From positions 965,418-1,029,417 of the forward strand of contig NZ_FNHW01000001.1 in the NCBI RefSeq assembly GCF_900103485.1: a stretch of DNA of 64,000 nucleotides. Direction: 5' to 3'. The notes beneath the pieces were generated by a model, which worked only from the letters and a program-made list of their open reading frames with translations, had not been told where the DNA came from and did no database searches. This stretch comes from Fictibacillus solisalsi (GTDB lineage: Bacteria > Bacillota > Bacilli > Bacillales > Fictibacillaceae). The translations under genes and the position numbers were made by a program. Positions 9,291-18,070 of this stretch are shown here, one piece after another; the first letter of the stretch is position 1, and the number at the start of each line of letters is the position of its first letter.

Positions 9291-10634
9291 ATGGCATTTG
9301 AAGGATTGGCCGACCGGCTTCAGAACACCCTGCAGAAAATCAGGGGCAAGGGCAAGGTGACAGAAGCAGATGTAAAAGAAATGATGCGCGAAGTCCGTCT
9401 TGCGCTCCTTGAAGCCGATGTTAACTTCCGGGTTGTCAAAGATTTTATTAAACGGGTTACCGAACGCTCTGTGGGGCAGGAAGTGCTGAAGAGCCTGACT
9501 CCCGGGCAGCAGGTTGTAAAAGTTGTTCATGATGAGCTTACCACCCTGTTGGGCGGCGAGCAAAGCAAGATTGCAGTGAACAACCGGCCGCCAACTGTCA
9601 TTATGATGGTTGGTTTGCAAGGGGCGGGTAAAACGACCACAACCGGAAAGCTTGCGAACCATCTTCGCAAGAAGCATAACCGCAAACCGCTTTTGGTCGC
9701 TGCCGATATTTATCGTCCAGCCGCGATTAAACAGCTGGAAACCGTGGGCGGGCAGCTGAATCTTCCTGTTTTTTCACTGGGGGATCAGGTAAGCCCGGTA
9801 GAGATTGCCAAACAGGCCATCGCCAAGGCGAAGGAAGAGCATCATGATTATGTAATCATTGATACGGCAGGACGACTGCATATCGATGAAGAACTGATGG
9901 ATGAGCTTCAAAAGGTCAAAGAAATCTCAAACCCGAATGAAATTTTCCTAGTGGTGGATGCCATGACAGGGCAAGATGCAGTGAACGTAGCCGAGAGCTT
10001 TAACGAGCAGCTTGGGCTGACGGGCGTTGTACTGACCAAACTCGATGGCGATACCCGGGGCGGTGCCGCACTTTCCATCAAAGCGGTTACTGACCTTCCG
10101 ATTAAATTTGTCGGTATGGGAGAAAAAATGGACGCTCTCGAGCCGTTCCATCCAGACAGAATGTCGTCGAGGATCCTTGGCATGGGTGATGTGCTGACGC
10201 TGATTGAAAAAGCACAAACGAATGTGGATGATGAAAAGGCAAAAGAACTGCAGAAAAAAATGCGGGACATGTCCTTTACTTTTGATGATTTTCTTGATCA
10301 GATGGGGCAGGTCAAAAGTCTGGGTCCGCTTGATGAGCTGCTCAGCATGATGCCGGGCGCCAACAAGATGAAAGGCTTAAAGAATGTTTCGATTGATGAT
10401 AAACAAATCGGCCATGTCGAAGCGATTATTAAATCGATGACCAAGCTTGAAAGAGAGCAGCCGGAAATCATTAACGCTTCAAGGAGAAGAAGGATTGCCA
10501 AGGGCAGCGGCCGGACCGTACAGGAGGTTAACCGGCTGATTAAGCAGTTCGATGAAATGAAAAAGATGATGAAGCAGATGTCCGGCATGATGAAAGGCAA
10601 AAAGAAAGGCGGAATGAAATTTCCGTTTATGTAA
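9291..10634 (+). CDS. ffh: Signal recognition particle protein Ffh
   Basis: SRP54 GTPase, which binds signal peptides and scRNA and delivers nascent membrane proteins to FtsY. The 447 residues contain N domain, G domain with GLQGAGKTTTTGKLA starting at Gly108, DTAGR and TKLDGDTRGGAA, and a methionine-rich M domain ending MKKMMKQMSGMMKGKKKGG. AGGAGG precedes the ATG. Downstream, a new promoter (10654-10682) drives rpsP. Confidence 0.98.
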   Translation: MAFEGLADRLQNTLQKIRGKGKVTEADVKEMMREVRLALLEADVNFRVVKDFIKRVTERSVGQEVLKSLTPGQQVVKVVHDELTTLLGGEQSKIAVNNRPPTVIMMVGLQGAGKTTTTGKLANHLRKKHNRKPLLVAADIYRPAAIKQLETVGGQLNLPVFSLGDQVSPVEIAKQAIAKAKEEHHDYVIIDTAGRLHIDEELMDELQKVKEISNPNEIFLVVDAMTGQDAVNVAESFNEQLGLTGVVLTKLDGDTRGGAALSIKAVTDLPIKFVGMGEKMDALEPFHPDRMSSRILGMGDVLTLIEKAQTNVDDEKAKELQKKMRDMSFTFDDFLDQMGQVKSLGPLDELLSMMPGANKMKGLKNVSIDDKQIGHVEAIIKSMTKLEREQPEIINASRRRRIAKGSGRTVQEVNRLIKQFDEMKKMMKQMSGMMKGKKKGGMKFPFM

Positions 10635-10653
10635 GATTGGATGAATTTTCTGG

Positions 10654-10682
10654 TTTACAAAGCTGGAAGTTTATTATATTAT
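10654..10682 (+). promoter_or_regulatory. Sigma-A promoter for rpsP
   Basis: TTTACA (10654-10659) and TATTAT (10677-10682) are 17 bp apart, about 40 bp before the rpsP start. Confidence 0.6.
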
Positions 10683-10722
10683 ATTGATTTGTGTGAACAA
10701 TTTTCGGAGGTGTATTTTTACA

Positions 10723-10995
10723 ATGGCAGTAAAAATTCGTTTAAAACGCATGGGGCAAAAGAAAGCTCCATTTTATCGTGTAGTAGTAGCAGATTCCCGC
10801 GCACCGCGTGATGGCCGCTTTATTGAAGAGATTGGTACTTACAATCCGGTTGCAAACCCTGCAGAAGTTAAAATCAACGAAGAGCAGGCTCTTAAATGGA
10901 TGCTTGATGGCGCGAAGCCTTCAGACACTGTACGTAACCTTTTCTCTAACGCTGGACTAATGGAAAAGTATCACAACGCTAAATTACAAAAATAA
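10723..10995 (+). CDS. rpsP: 30S ribosomal protein S16
   Basis: Ribosomal protein bS16, a component of the 30S body needed for assembly. The 90-residue protein begins [20 protein letters not shown], the standard start. The frame is open from 10684, but CGGAGGTG at 10706-10712 fits the ATG at 10723 instead. The stop overlaps a possible ATG of the next gene (TAATG). Confidence 0.97.
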   Translation: MAVKIRLKRMGQKKAPFYRVVVADSRAPRDGRFIEEIGTYNPVANPAEVKINEEQALKWMLDGAKPSDTVRNLFSNAGLMEKYHNAKLQK

Positions 10996-11006
10996 TGGGT
11001 GATGAT

Positions 11007-11237
11007 ATGATGACAGAGTTGATCGAAACGATTGTTAAGGCTCTTGTTGATCATCCAGAAGAAGTCAGCGTAAAAGAGGTAGAAGACGGGGAAAAGCTCG
11101 TTTATCAATTGACCGTTCACAGCTCGGACATGGGCAAGGTCATTGGTAAACAGGGCAGGGTGGCAAAAGCTATCCGCACCGTTGTCAACGCTGCAGGAAC
11201 GAGTCAGAACAAGCGCATTTCACTTGAAATCGTATAG
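11007..11237 (+). CDS. khpA: KH-domain RNA-binding protein KhpA (YlqC)
   Basis: Small cytosolic RNA-binding protein that partners with KhpB (Jag) in several Firmicutes and affects cell-wall growth and RNA stability. A single KH fold covers most of the protein, with the GxxG loop in GKVIGKQGRVAKAIR. The frame is open from an ATG at 10995 overlapping the rpsP stop; GGGTGAT at 10997-11003 favours ATG 11007 or 11010, so 11007 is used (76 residues). A terminator follows; ylqD, the next gene in B. subtilis, is absent. Confidence 0.9.
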   Translation: MMTELIETIVKALVDHPEEVSVKEVEDGEKLVYQLTVHSSDMGKVIGKQGRVAKAIRTVVNAAGTSQNKRISLEIV

Positions 11238-11265
11238 ATTTGGGAATGCAGTATAACTTCTTAAG

Positions 11266-11300
11266 CTAAAAAGGGATGGGGGCAGCCTCACCCTTTTTTT
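11266..11300 (+). terminator. Intrinsic terminator after khpA
   Basis: CTAAAAAGGGATGGGG pairs imperfectly with CTCACCCTTTTTTT, ending in seven T. The rest of the 143 bp gap up to rimM shows no further gene. Confidence 0.7.
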
Positions 11301-11380
11301 CACTTTCAAAAAAATGATTATAGATTGCGATCATTCAGCCCACACTGTTAAAAAAAGAAGGGCGGCAAGGGTGGATAGAG

Positions 11381-11896
11381 ATGACGAAATGGTTAAATGT
11401 TGGAAAAATCGTCAATACGCATGGTATACGTGGTGAAGTAAGGGTCATTTCCAGGACGGACTTCCCTGAAGAACGGTATAAAATTGGAAACACGCTTTAT
11501 GTGGATAAAGGGGACGGCAACATGGTACCCGTGACCATTGCGGCTCACAGGGTTCATAAACAGTTTGATCTCCTGCAGTTTGAAGGTCACCCGAATATCA
11601 ATGATGTGGAAAAATATAAAGGGCATCTTCTGAAGGTGTCTGCGGATGATTCCGTAGAAATGGAAGAAGGCGAGTTTTTTTATCATGATATCATCGGTTG
11701 TTCCGTCATTACGGATGAAGGAAAAGAACTCGGTAAAGTGAAGGAAATTCTTTCTCCGGGAGCAAATGATGTCTGGGTCGTCAAACAGAAGGATTTTGGT
11801 CCTGATCTCTTAATTCCATATATTCCTCCGGTGGTTAAATCGGTGGACATTGAAAACAAACAGGTTATTATTCATCTGATGGAAGGCCTGATTTAA
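11381..11896 (+). CDS. rimM: 16S rRNA processing protein RimM
   Basis: Assembly factor for the head of the 30S subunit; binds S19. The 171-residue protein has the N-terminal RimM barrel with [19 protein letters not shown] and the C-terminal PRC-barrel with [20 protein letters not shown] and the family ending [18 protein letters not shown]. The site upstream is weak (GGGTGGATAGAG). trmD follows after one base, so the two are co-translated. Confidence 0.96.
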   Translation: MTKWLNVGKIVNTHGIRGEVRVISRTDFPEERYKIGNTLYVDKGDGNMVPVTIAAHRVHKQFDLLQFEGHPNINDVEKYKGHLLKVSADDSVEMEEGEFFYHDIIGCSVITDEGKELGKVKEILSPGANDVWVVKQKDFGPDLLIPYIPPVVKSVDIENKQVIIHLMEGLI

Positions 11897-11897
11897 A

Positions 11898-12632
11898 ATG
11901 AGGATTGACGTTTTGTCGCTTTTTCCTGAGATGTTTGGCGGCGTGTTTGGTTCGTCCATTTTAAAAAAGACACAGGAAAAAGGGCTTGTGGAATATCATG
12001 TTACGGATTTCAGGGAGTACACTGAAAATAAGCACCGCCGGGTCGATGATTATCCGTATGGCGGCGGAGCAGGCATGGTGCTGACTCCTCAGCCGCTCTT
12101 TGATGCGGTGGAAGATGTGACCCAGAAGAGCGATGCTAAGCCAAGGGTGGTTCTTCTATGTCCTCAAGGAGAACGCTACACGCAAAAAAAAGCCGAAGAA
12201 CTTTCTAAAGAAAAGCACTTGATTTTCGTCTGCGGGCATTATGAAGGTTATGATGAACGCATTCGGGAGAACCTGGTCACCGACGAAATCTCCATCGGCG
12301 ATTTTGTGCTCACCGGTGGCGAACTGGGGGCGATGGTCATCATTGACAGCGTGACCCGGCTTTTGCCCGGCGCGCTCGGTAATGAAGAGTCGTCCGTTCG
12401 GGACTCGTACAGTTCGGGATTGCTTGAACATCCCCATTATACCCGGCCAGCCGACTTTAGGGGCATGAAGGTTCCGGATATCCTTCTTTCAGGCAACCAT
12501 AAGCATATTGAAGAGTGGCGGACAAAGGAATCGCTGCGCCGCACATGGAAACGAAGGCCCGATCTCCTGCACTCTGCAGACTTGACAGAACAGGAAAAAA
12601 AGTGGTTGGAAGAGGTTAAAAAAGAGAAGTGA
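11898..12632 (+). CDS. trmD: tRNA (guanine-N1)-methyltransferase TrmD
   Basis: Adds m1G at position 37 of tRNAs that read CNN codons, preventing +1 frameshifts; uses S-adenosylmethionine. A 244-residue SPOUT-family enzyme with [13 protein letters not shown] at the start, [16 protein letters not shown], and the knot region [11 protein letters not shown] and [17 protein letters not shown]. It stands in the conserved rimM-trmD-rplS order. Confidence 0.98.
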   Translation: MRIDVLSLFPEMFGGVFGSSILKKTQEKGLVEYHVTDFREYTENKHRRVDDYPYGGGAGMVLTPQPLFDAVEDVTQKSDAKPRVVLLCPQGERYTQKKAEELSKEKHLIFVCGHYEGYDERIRENLVTDEISIGDFVLTGGELGAMVIIDSVTRLLPGALGNEESSVRDSYSSGLLEHPHYTRPADFRGMKVPDILLSGNHKHIEEWRTKESLRRTWKRRPDLLHSADLTEQEKKWLEEVKKEK

Positions 12633-12648
12633 ATTTTAGCAGAACCCC

Positions 12649-12678
12649 TTGCTTTTCATTTCTTTCATGTGATAAGAT
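12649..12678 (+). promoter_or_regulatory. Sigma-A promoter for rplS
   Basis: TTGCTT (12649-12654), 18 bp spacer, TAAGAT (12673-12678). It lies right after trmD and would give a transcript start near 12685. Confidence 0.65.
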
Positions 12679-12684
12679 ATATTT

Positions 12685-12763
12685 CGTGGCTTAGGCCAGT
12701 ATTAAGGTGTTCCGCTGCTGATGAAAGCACGGCAAGAACGTCTGTCGGAAGGAGGCAATAACT
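12685..12763 (+). promoter_or_regulatory. rplS 5' leader, probable L19 autoregulatory leader
   Basis: An ~80 nt untranslated leader lies between the promoter and rplS. TTCCG (12710-12714) can pair with CGGAA (12746-12750), which directly abuts the AAGGAGG ribosome binding site, enclosing further small pairings. Structured L19 leaders before rplS are known in low-GC Gram-positives; the assignment to that family here is by position and shape only. Confidence 0.5.
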
Positions 12764-13108
12764 ATGCAACAGATTATTGCAGATCTAGCTAAAGAACAAC
12801 TAAAATCGGATCTTCCTAAGTTCCGTTCTGGTGATACTGTTCGTGTACACGTAAAAGTTGTCGAGGGAACTCGTGAACGTATCCAGCTTTTTGAAGGTGT
12901 TGTGATCAAGAAGCGCGGAACTGGAATCAGCGAAACTTTCACTGTTCGTAAGATTTCTTACGGTGTGGGTGTAGAGCGTGTATTCCCTTTACATTCACCT
13001 AAGATCGCGAACCTTGAAGTCGTTCGACGCGGTAAAGTTCGTCGTGCTAAGCTTTACTACTTGCGTGCACTTCGCGGTAAAGCAGCGCGTATCAAAGAGA
13101 TTCGCTAA
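12764..13108 (+). CDS. rplS: 50S ribosomal protein L19
   Basis: Ribosomal protein bL19, at the 30S-50S interface. It has 114 residues with the family features [41 protein letters not shown] and a basic C-terminus ending [21 protein letters not shown] precedes the ATG. It has its own promoter, leader and terminator, so it can be expressed separately from trmD. Confidence 0.98.
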   Translation: MQQIIADLAKEQLKSDLPKFRSGDTVRVHVKVVEGTRERIQLFEGVVIKKRGTGISETFTVRKISYGVGVERVFPLHSPKIANLEVVRRGKVRRAKLYYLRALRGKAARIKEIR

Positions 13109-13115
13109 TTGCACT

Positions 13116-13149
13116 AAAAAGGAGCTTGACTCATCTCAAGCTCCTTTTT
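13116..13149 (+). terminator. Intrinsic terminator after rplS
   Basis: AAAAAGGAGCTTGA and TCAAGCTCCTTTTT form a perfect 14 bp stem around a short CTCATC loop, with a T-run. Confidence 0.92.
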
Positions 13150-13191
13150 ATATATCTAAATTAAATAAAAACCTGAATGTGAGGATGAAGT

Positions 13192-13731
13192 ATGGCAAGT
13201 AAGAAAAAAGAATCTTGGGAATGGGTAAAAGCGCTGGTCGTTGCTTTGCTTCTTGCCGGCGTCGTCCGTTATTTTCTGTTTGCTCCCATTGTTGTCGATG
13301 GCGAGTCCATGATGCCTACGTTACATAACCGGGACAGGCTGGTAGTAAACAAGCTTGATAAACCGGAACGCTTTGACATTGTGGTGTTTAAGGCGACAGA
13401 AACGAAAGATTACATTAAGCGTGTGATTGGGTTGCCGGGAGATACAATAGAGTATAAGCATGACACGCTGTATGTCAATGGCAAGCCGATGAACGAAAAG
13501 TACCTTAAACCGTATAAAGAGCAAACAAAAGACGGAGACTTAACTTATGATTTCACTTTGTTTGAAGTTACAGGTAAGCAAACCGTTCCTAAAGGCCAGG
13601 TTTTCGTATTGGGCGACAATCGCCGTCACAGCAGTGACAGCCGGAATATCGGCACTGTGGACATGGATAAGATCATCGGAAAAGCCACTGTGCGATTTTG
13701 GCCGCTCAACGATATCGGCGTTGTAAAGTAG
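13192..13731 (+). CDS. sipS: Type I signal peptidase
   Basis: Membrane-bound serine protease that cuts signal peptides from exported proteins. It has 179 residues and a single N-terminal membrane anchor (about residues 12-30), then the catalytic Ser39 in DGESMMPTL and the general base Lys76 in [11 protein letters not shown], and box [13 protein letters not shown]. This is the Ser/Lys dyad pattern of the Sip family. Several Sip paralogues exist in Bacillus, so the symbol means type rather than strict orthology; in B. subtilis no sip gene is located just before rbgA, although this place is common in other Bacillaceae. GAGGATGAAGT precedes the ATG. Confidence 0.88.
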   Translation: MASKKKESWEWVKALVVALLLAGVVRYFLFAPIVVDGESMMPTLHNRDRLVVNKLDKPERFDIVVFKATETKDYIKRVIGLPGDTIEYKHDTLYVNGKPMNEKYLKPYKEQTKDGDLTYDFTLFEVTGKQTVPKGQVFVLGDNRRHSSDSRNIGTVDMDKIIGKATVRFWPLNDIGVVK

Positions 13732-13747
13732 TAAAGTAGGTGTAGCA

Positions 13748-14602
13748 ATGACCATTCAATGGTTTCCGGGCCATATGGCAAAAGCCAGGCGCGAAATAAC
13801 AGAAAAACTAAAACTGATTGATGTTGTTTTTGAATTGGTGGATGCACGGGTGCCTTTGGCATCCCGCAATCCAATGATCGATGAAATTACTGCCGGGAAA
13901 CCCCGTCTTTTGCTGCTCAATAAAGCAGACATGGCGGATCCTGAGGTAACTAGGCTTTGGGTTGAATATTTTCAAGGGAAAGGCCTTCCTGTCCTTGTGC
14001 TCAACTCCAAAACCGGACAGGGCATCAACAAGATTGAAGCCGCGGCAAAAGAGCTGGTAAAAGAAAAGTTTGATAAAATGAAGGCAAAAGGTATTATTAA
14101 GCCGAGAGCTGTGCGGGCATTAATCCTGGGCATCCCGAACGTAGGGAAATCCACCCTGATCAACCGCATGGCAGGAAAGAATATTGCCGTAACAGGAGAT
14201 AAACCCGGTGTGACAAAGAAGCAGCAGTGGATCAAGGTAGGTTCCTCCCTTGAGCTGCTGGATACGCCAGGTATTCTATGGCCAAAATTTGAAGATCAGT
14301 CGATCGGACTTAAATTGGCGGTTACCGGTGCGATAAAAGAAACGCTGCTCGACTTTTCCGAGATTGTCTTATTCGCCTTAAATTATTACAAGGATCACTA
14401 TCCGGAAAGGCTTCAGGAACGATATAACCTTGAAGAGATTCCGGAAGAAGCCATCCAACTCTTTGATGCAATCGGCAAAAAGCGTGGTTGTTTAATGAGC
14501 GGCGGACTCATCGACTATGAAAAAACGGCGGAAATCGTTCTGCGCGATATCCGGGCCGAGAAATTGGGAAGGCTCTCCTACGAGCGCCCTGTTCAAGTAT
14601 AA
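13748..14602 (+). CDS. rbgA: Ribosome biogenesis GTPase RbgA (YlqF)
   Basis: Essential GTPase acting late in 50S assembly, promoting binding of L16 and others. The GTPase motifs are circularly permuted, as typical for YlqF/YawG proteins: LLNKADM (G4) precedes [13 protein letters not shown] (G1), followed by a threonine in [12 protein letters not shown] and [10 protein letters not shown] (G3). The N-terminal [14 protein letters not shown] is the family start. The 284-residue length is normal. It follows the signal peptidase by 16 bp. Confidence 0.97.
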   Translation: MTIQWFPGHMAKARREITEKLKLIDVVFELVDARVPLASRNPMIDEITAGKPRLLLLNKADMADPEVTRLWVEYFQGKGLPVLVLNSKTGQGINKIEAAAKELVKEKFDKMKAKGIIKPRAVRALILGIPNVGKSTLINRMAGKNIAVTGDKPGVTKKQQWIKVGSSLELLDTPGILWPKFEDQSIGLKLAVTGAIKETLLDFSEIVLFALNYYKDHYPERLQERYNLEEIPEEAIQLFDAIGKKRGCLMSGGLIDYEKTAEIVLRDIRAEKLGRLSYERPVQV

Positions 14603-14606
14603 AAGT

Positions 14607-14634
14607 AAAGGTGCGCATCCGCGTGCCTTTTTTT
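14607..14634 (+). terminator. Intrinsic terminator after rbgA
   Basis: AAAGGTGCGC and GCGTGCCTTTTTTT form a stem with wobble pairs around an ATCC loop, with a T-run. Confidence 0.8.
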
Positions 14635-14682
14635 GTAATGAAAAACCAGAAGGGTGTTCAATTACATAGAAAGTGAAGGTTA

Positions 14683-15465
14683 ATGATGAAGCTTACAATA
14701 AAAGAGATCGAAAATAAGCTGCTCGAACTGAAGGGGAGCGGCGAACGATTGCGGGGATTTTTGGAGGAACTCAAAAATGACGGCAGGGCAGGCGTGCAGA
14801 AGATCATCAACAGGCATGAAAAAGAGCTGAAGTCTGCGCATTTGCTTAAAGAGAAATATGAGGAGATGCTCATTTTTGAACGCGAATGGGGCAATCAGGG
14901 TAAAACCTTAATTGCCGGTGTGGATGAAGTCGGCAGGGGGCCGCTTGCCGGCCCCGTCGTTGCTGCTGCCGTTATTCTGGCTCCCGGCACATACATACCA
15001 GGAATCAACGACTCCAAAATGCTGAGTGAACAGCGGCGTGAAGAGTTGTACGAGAAGATTTTGAATCAGGCGGCTGCAGTTGGATTGGGGATTGTATCGG
15101 CGCCTGAAATCGATCAGATCAACATTTACCAGGCTTCAAAAAAAGCAATGGTGAAAGCAGTAAGGGCATTAAAGAAAGAGCCGGACCACCTTCTCATTGA
15201 TGCCATGGAACTTCCCCTTCCCATCACTCAATCGAAAATTATCAAGGGTGATGCCAAAAGTGTATCCATCGCTGCAGCATCGATTGTGGCTAAAGTAACA
15301 AGAGACCGGTATATGAAAGAATTGCATGGGAAGTATCCGCAATATCTGTTTCATAAGAATATGGGCTACGGCACGAAGGAACATCTGAAAGCACTTGATG
15401 AGCATGGCCCGGTGGGAGAACATCGGCGCTCATTTTCGCCTGTGCAGCAGGGTACGCTGCTGTAG
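14683..15465 (+). CDS. rnhB: Ribonuclease HII
   Basis: Removes RNA from RNA-DNA hybrids and single ribonucleotides from DNA. The 260-residue protein has an N-terminal helical extension (~70 residues) typical of Bacillus RNase HII, then the catalytic IAGVDEVGRGPLAGPV with the first Asp-Glu pair, LLIDAMELP with a further Asp, and SVSIAAASIVAKVTRD. The ATGATG start follows GTGAAGGTTA. Downstream, ylqG and ylqH of B. subtilis are absent. Confidence 0.96.
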   Translation: MMKLTIKEIENKLLELKGSGERLRGFLEELKNDGRAGVQKIINRHEKELKSAHLLKEKYEEMLIFEREWGNQGKTLIAGVDEVGRGPLAGPVVAAAVILAPGTYIPGINDSKMLSEQRREELYEKILNQAAAVGLGIVSAPEIDQINIYQASKKAMVKAVRALKKEPDHLLIDAMELPLPITQSKIIKGDAKSVSIAAASIVAKVTRDRYMKELHGKYPQYLFHKNMGYGTKEHLKALDEHGPVGEHRRSFSPVQQGTLL

Positions 15466-15525
15466 AGGGACAATTGCCTATTTTTTGGAGGATTGGATAT
15501 CCTACAAGAAAAGGAGGCGATTGTG

Positions 15526-15705
15526 ATGCCAAGAAGAAAATTACTTGTTCCCGGGATAGAATTGATGCTTGATCACTACCGCGAGGAAATCGGAGAAGAA
15601 TTTGGAATCTACCGTCCCGTTTCAGAGCGTGATGCAATAATGAAAGAGTCGGAGAAAAGCAAAACGGATGACAAAGACAAAAAGGAAAAAAGCAGGCGTA
15701 AATAG
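15526..15705 (+). CDS. Short alpha/beta-type SASP-like protein with charged tail
   Basis: A 59-residue protein. Its first half, RRKLLVPGIELMLDHYREEI followed by GEEFGIYRP, strongly recalls the first conserved region of alpha/beta small acid-soluble spore proteins (KLLVPGAEQALDQ...EIASEFGV), including the EFG segment where the germination protease cuts. The second conserved region of that family is not present; instead the protein ends in a Lys/Asp/Glu-rich tail. It may be a shortened or divergent DNA-binding spore protein; whether it still binds DNA is unknown. AAGGAGG at 15511-15517 fixes the ATG at 15526 (8 nt spacing). A terminator overlaps its end. It occupies the place of ylqG-ylqH. Confidence 0.6.
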   Translation: MPRRKLLVPGIELMLDHYREEIGEEFGIYRPVSERDAIMKESEKSKTDDKDKKEKSRRK

Positions 15706-15715
15706 CCTGCTTTTT
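15691..15715 (+). terminator. Intrinsic terminator overlapping the end of the SASP-like gene
   Basis: AGCAGGC (15691-15697) and GCCTGCT (15705-15711) pair, followed by T's; the stop codon at 15703-15705 is in the loop. Confidence 0.85.
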
Positions 15716-15826
15716 GCATGCCCGTAAAATTTTCTTAGATGTCGGAAATAGTACATATTGTGTAGGAAATCGTGCGGTTTTCTGTCGAAAATAGGTGAAT
15801 ACGTTTGCATTTCTTTCGAAGAACAG

Positions 15827-15855
15827 TGGACAGTTCGGCTTCTATTATATAAAAT
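15827..15855 (+). promoter_or_regulatory. Sigma-A promoter for sucCD
   Basis: TGGACA (15827-15832), 17 bp spacer, TAAAAT (15850-15855), embedded in an AT-rich stretch TATTATATAAAAT; ~45 bp before sucC. Confidence 0.5.
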
Positions 15856-15898
15856 GGTAAACGGTAGTTTAGTTTTAAAGATGATAGGAGGATGGAGA

Positions 15899-17059
15899 AT
15901 GAATATCCACGAGTATCAAGGTAAAGAGGTACTAAGAAAGTACGGTGTGGCTGTTCCAAACGGTAAAGTAGCGTATTCCGTAGAAGAAGCAGTAGAAGCT
16001 GCAAAAGAATTAGGAAGCGCTGTAACTGTTGTTAAAGCACAAATCCATGCTGGCGGACGAGGAAAAGCTGGCGGTGTTAAAGTTGCTAAAAACCTTGATG
16101 AAGTTCGTACATATGCGGATGAAATTTTGGGGAAAGTGCTTGTTACACACCAAACAGGTCCTGAAGGCAAAGAAGTTAAGCGCTTGCTTATCGAAGAAGG
16201 CTGCGATATTAAGAAAGAATATTATATTGGCCTTGTTCTTGACCGCGCAACTTCAAGCGTTGTCATGATGGGTTCTGAAGAAGGCGGTACTGAAATTGAA
16301 GAGGTGGCTGAAAAGACACCAGAGAAAATCTTCAAGGAAGTCATTGACCCGGCAATCGGTCTTCAAGCGTTCCAGGCACGCCGCTTGGCATTCAACATCA
16401 ATATTCCAAAAGAGCTTGTAAACAAGGCTGCAAAGTTCATGCTTGGCCTTTATAAGGCTTTTGTTGAAAAAGACTGCTCCATTGCAGAAATCAACCCGCT
16501 TGTTGTAACTGGCGATGGTAATGTAATGGCGCTTGATGCGAAATTAAACTTTGATTCCAATGCGCTTTACCGCCAAAAAGACATTCTGGCGTACCGTGAT
16601 CTGGAAGAAGAAGATCAAAAAGAAATCGAAGCTTCCAAATATGACCTGAGCTACATTTCCCTTGATGGAAATATTGGCTGCATGGTTAACGGTGCAGGAC
16701 TTGCGATGGCAACTATGGACATCATCAAGCACTACAACGGTGATCCTGCCAACTTCCTTGACGTTGGTGGCGGCGCAACCGCTGAAAAAGTAACAGAAGC
16801 GTTCAAGATCATCCTTTCGGACAAAAATGTAAAGGGTATTTTCGTTAACATTTTTGGCGGCATCATGAAGTGTGATGTTATTGCCAACGGTGTTGTGGAA
16901 GCAACCAAGCAAGTAGGTTTGAACCTTCCGCTTGTTGTTCGTCTTGAAGGAACAAACGTAGATCTAGGAAAGAAAATCCTTAACGAATCAGGATTGAATA
17001 TTACTTCTGCAGATTCCATGGCAGACGGTGCGGAAAAAATCGTATCACTAGTAAAATAA
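15899..17059 (+). CDS. sucC: Succinyl-CoA synthetase beta subunit
   Basis: ADP-forming succinate-CoA ligase beta chain of the citric-acid cycle; makes nucleoside triphosphate from succinyl-CoA. From ATG 15899 the protein has 386 residues and begins [17 protein letters not shown]. An ATP-grasp domain covers the N-terminal part, with [16 protein letters not shown]; the C-terminal part has [15 protein letters not shown] and [12 protein letters not shown]. The longer open frame from 15758 is rejected because AGGAGG at 15887-15892 fits ATG 15899. Operon with sucD 34 bp downstream. Confidence 0.97.
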   Translation: MNIHEYQGKEVLRKYGVAVPNGKVAYSVEEAVEAAKELGSAVTVVKAQIHAGGRGKAGGVKVAKNLDEVRTYADEILGKVLVTHQTGPEGKEVKRLLIEEGCDIKKEYYIGLVLDRATSSVVMMGSEEGGTEIEEVAEKTPEKIFKEVIDPAIGLQAFQARRLAFNINIPKELVNKAAKFMLGLYKAFVEKDCSIAEINPLVVTGDGNVMALDAKLNFDSNALYRQKDILAYRDLEEEDQKEIEASKYDLSYISLDGNIGCMVNGAGLAMATMDIIKHYNGDPANFLDVGGGATAEKVTEAFKIILSDKNVKGIFVNIFGGIMKCDVIANGVVEATKQVGLNLPLVVRLEGTNVDLGKKILNESGLNITSADSMADGAEKIVSLVK

Positions 17060-17093
17060 TTCCCGGAAATAAAGAAGAAGGGTGGAGAATTAG

Positions 17094-18008
17094 ATGAGTA
17101 TTTTTATCAATAAAGACACAAAGGTCATCGTGCAGGGGATTACAGGATCTGTAGGCCTATTCCATACCCAGCAAATGCTTGAGTATGGAACTAAAATTGT
17201 CGGCGGTGTAACACCAGGAAAAGGCGGTACTGAGGTAGAAGGACTCCCGGTATTTAACACAGTGGAAGAAGCTGTAAAAGCTACTGGAGCAACCGCTTCT
17301 GTAATTTACGTTCCACCGGCATTTGCTGCTGATTCTATTATCGAAGCGGTAGATGCAGAACTTGACCTTGCTATCTGTATCACAGAAGGTATTCCTGTTC
17401 TTGACATGGTAAATGTAAAGCGCTACATGCAAGGCAAGAAAACCCGTCTTGTCGGCCCGAACTGCCCGGGTGTTATCACACCGGAAGAATGCAAAATCGG
17501 TATTATGCCAGGATACATCCATAAAAAAGGACATGTTGGTGTAGTATCCCGTTCCGGAACATTGACGTACGAAGCTGTACATCAGTTAACACAGCGTGGT
17601 ATCGGCCAGTCAACAGCTGTTGGCATCGGCGGAGATCCAGTTAACGGTACTGATTTCATCGATGTTCTTAAGGCATTTAACGAAGATGAAGATACGTATG
17701 CGGTTATCATGATTGGTGAAATTGGCGGAACAGCTGAAGAAGAGGCTGCTGAATGGGTAAAAGCCAACATGACAAAACCGGTTGTTGGATTCATTGGCGG
17801 TCAGACAGCACCTCCAGGAAAGCGCATGGGCCATGCTGGAGCAATTATTTCCGGCGGTAAAGGCACAGCTGCCGAAAAGATCAAAACAATGCAGGAGTGC
17901 GGTATTAAAGTCGCTGAGACACCATCTGTTATGGGTGAGACACTTGTTTCCGTTCTCGAAGAAAAAGGTCTCCTCGAATCCTGCACAACACACAAAGCGA
18001 ATGTTTAA
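17094..18008 (+). CDS. sucD: Succinyl-CoA synthetase alpha subunit
   Basis: CoA-binding subunit carrying the phosphorylated histidine. The 304-residue protein contains [16 protein letters not shown] (CoA-binding fold), [25 protein letters not shown] and the active histidine His247 in [25 protein letters not shown] precedes the ATG. Paired with sucC and closed by a strong terminator. Confidence 0.97.
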   Translation: MSIFINKDTKVIVQGITGSVGLFHTQQMLEYGTKIVGGVTPGKGGTEVEGLPVFNTVEEAVKATGATASVIYVPPAFAADSIIEAVDAELDLAICITEGIPVLDMVNVKRYMQGKKTRLVGPNCPGVITPEECKIGIMPGYIHKKGHVGVVSRSGTLTYEAVHQLTQRGIGQSTAVGIGGDPVNGTDFIDVLKAFNEDEDTYAVIMIGEIGGTAEEEAAEWVKANMTKPVVGFIGGQTAPPGKRMGHAGAIISGGKGTAAEKIKTMQECGIKVAETPSVMGETLVSVLEEKGLLESCTTHKANV

Positions 18009-18010
18009 TC

Positions 18011-18044
18011 AAAAAAGCTCCCTGATCTCAGGGAGCTTTTTTTA
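18011..18044 (+). terminator. Intrinsic terminator after sucD
   Basis: AAAAAAGCTCCCTGA and TCAGGGAGCTTTTTTT form a near-perfect stem with T-run. Confidence 0.93.
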
Positions 18045-18070
18045 AAAAATATAGTTATTGGAGGAGACGT

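Noticed and set aside
15758-15898. Longer N-terminus for SucC
   Set aside because: AGGAGG just before ATG 15899 and the standard SucC N-terminus fix the start; the upstream part also contains the promoter.
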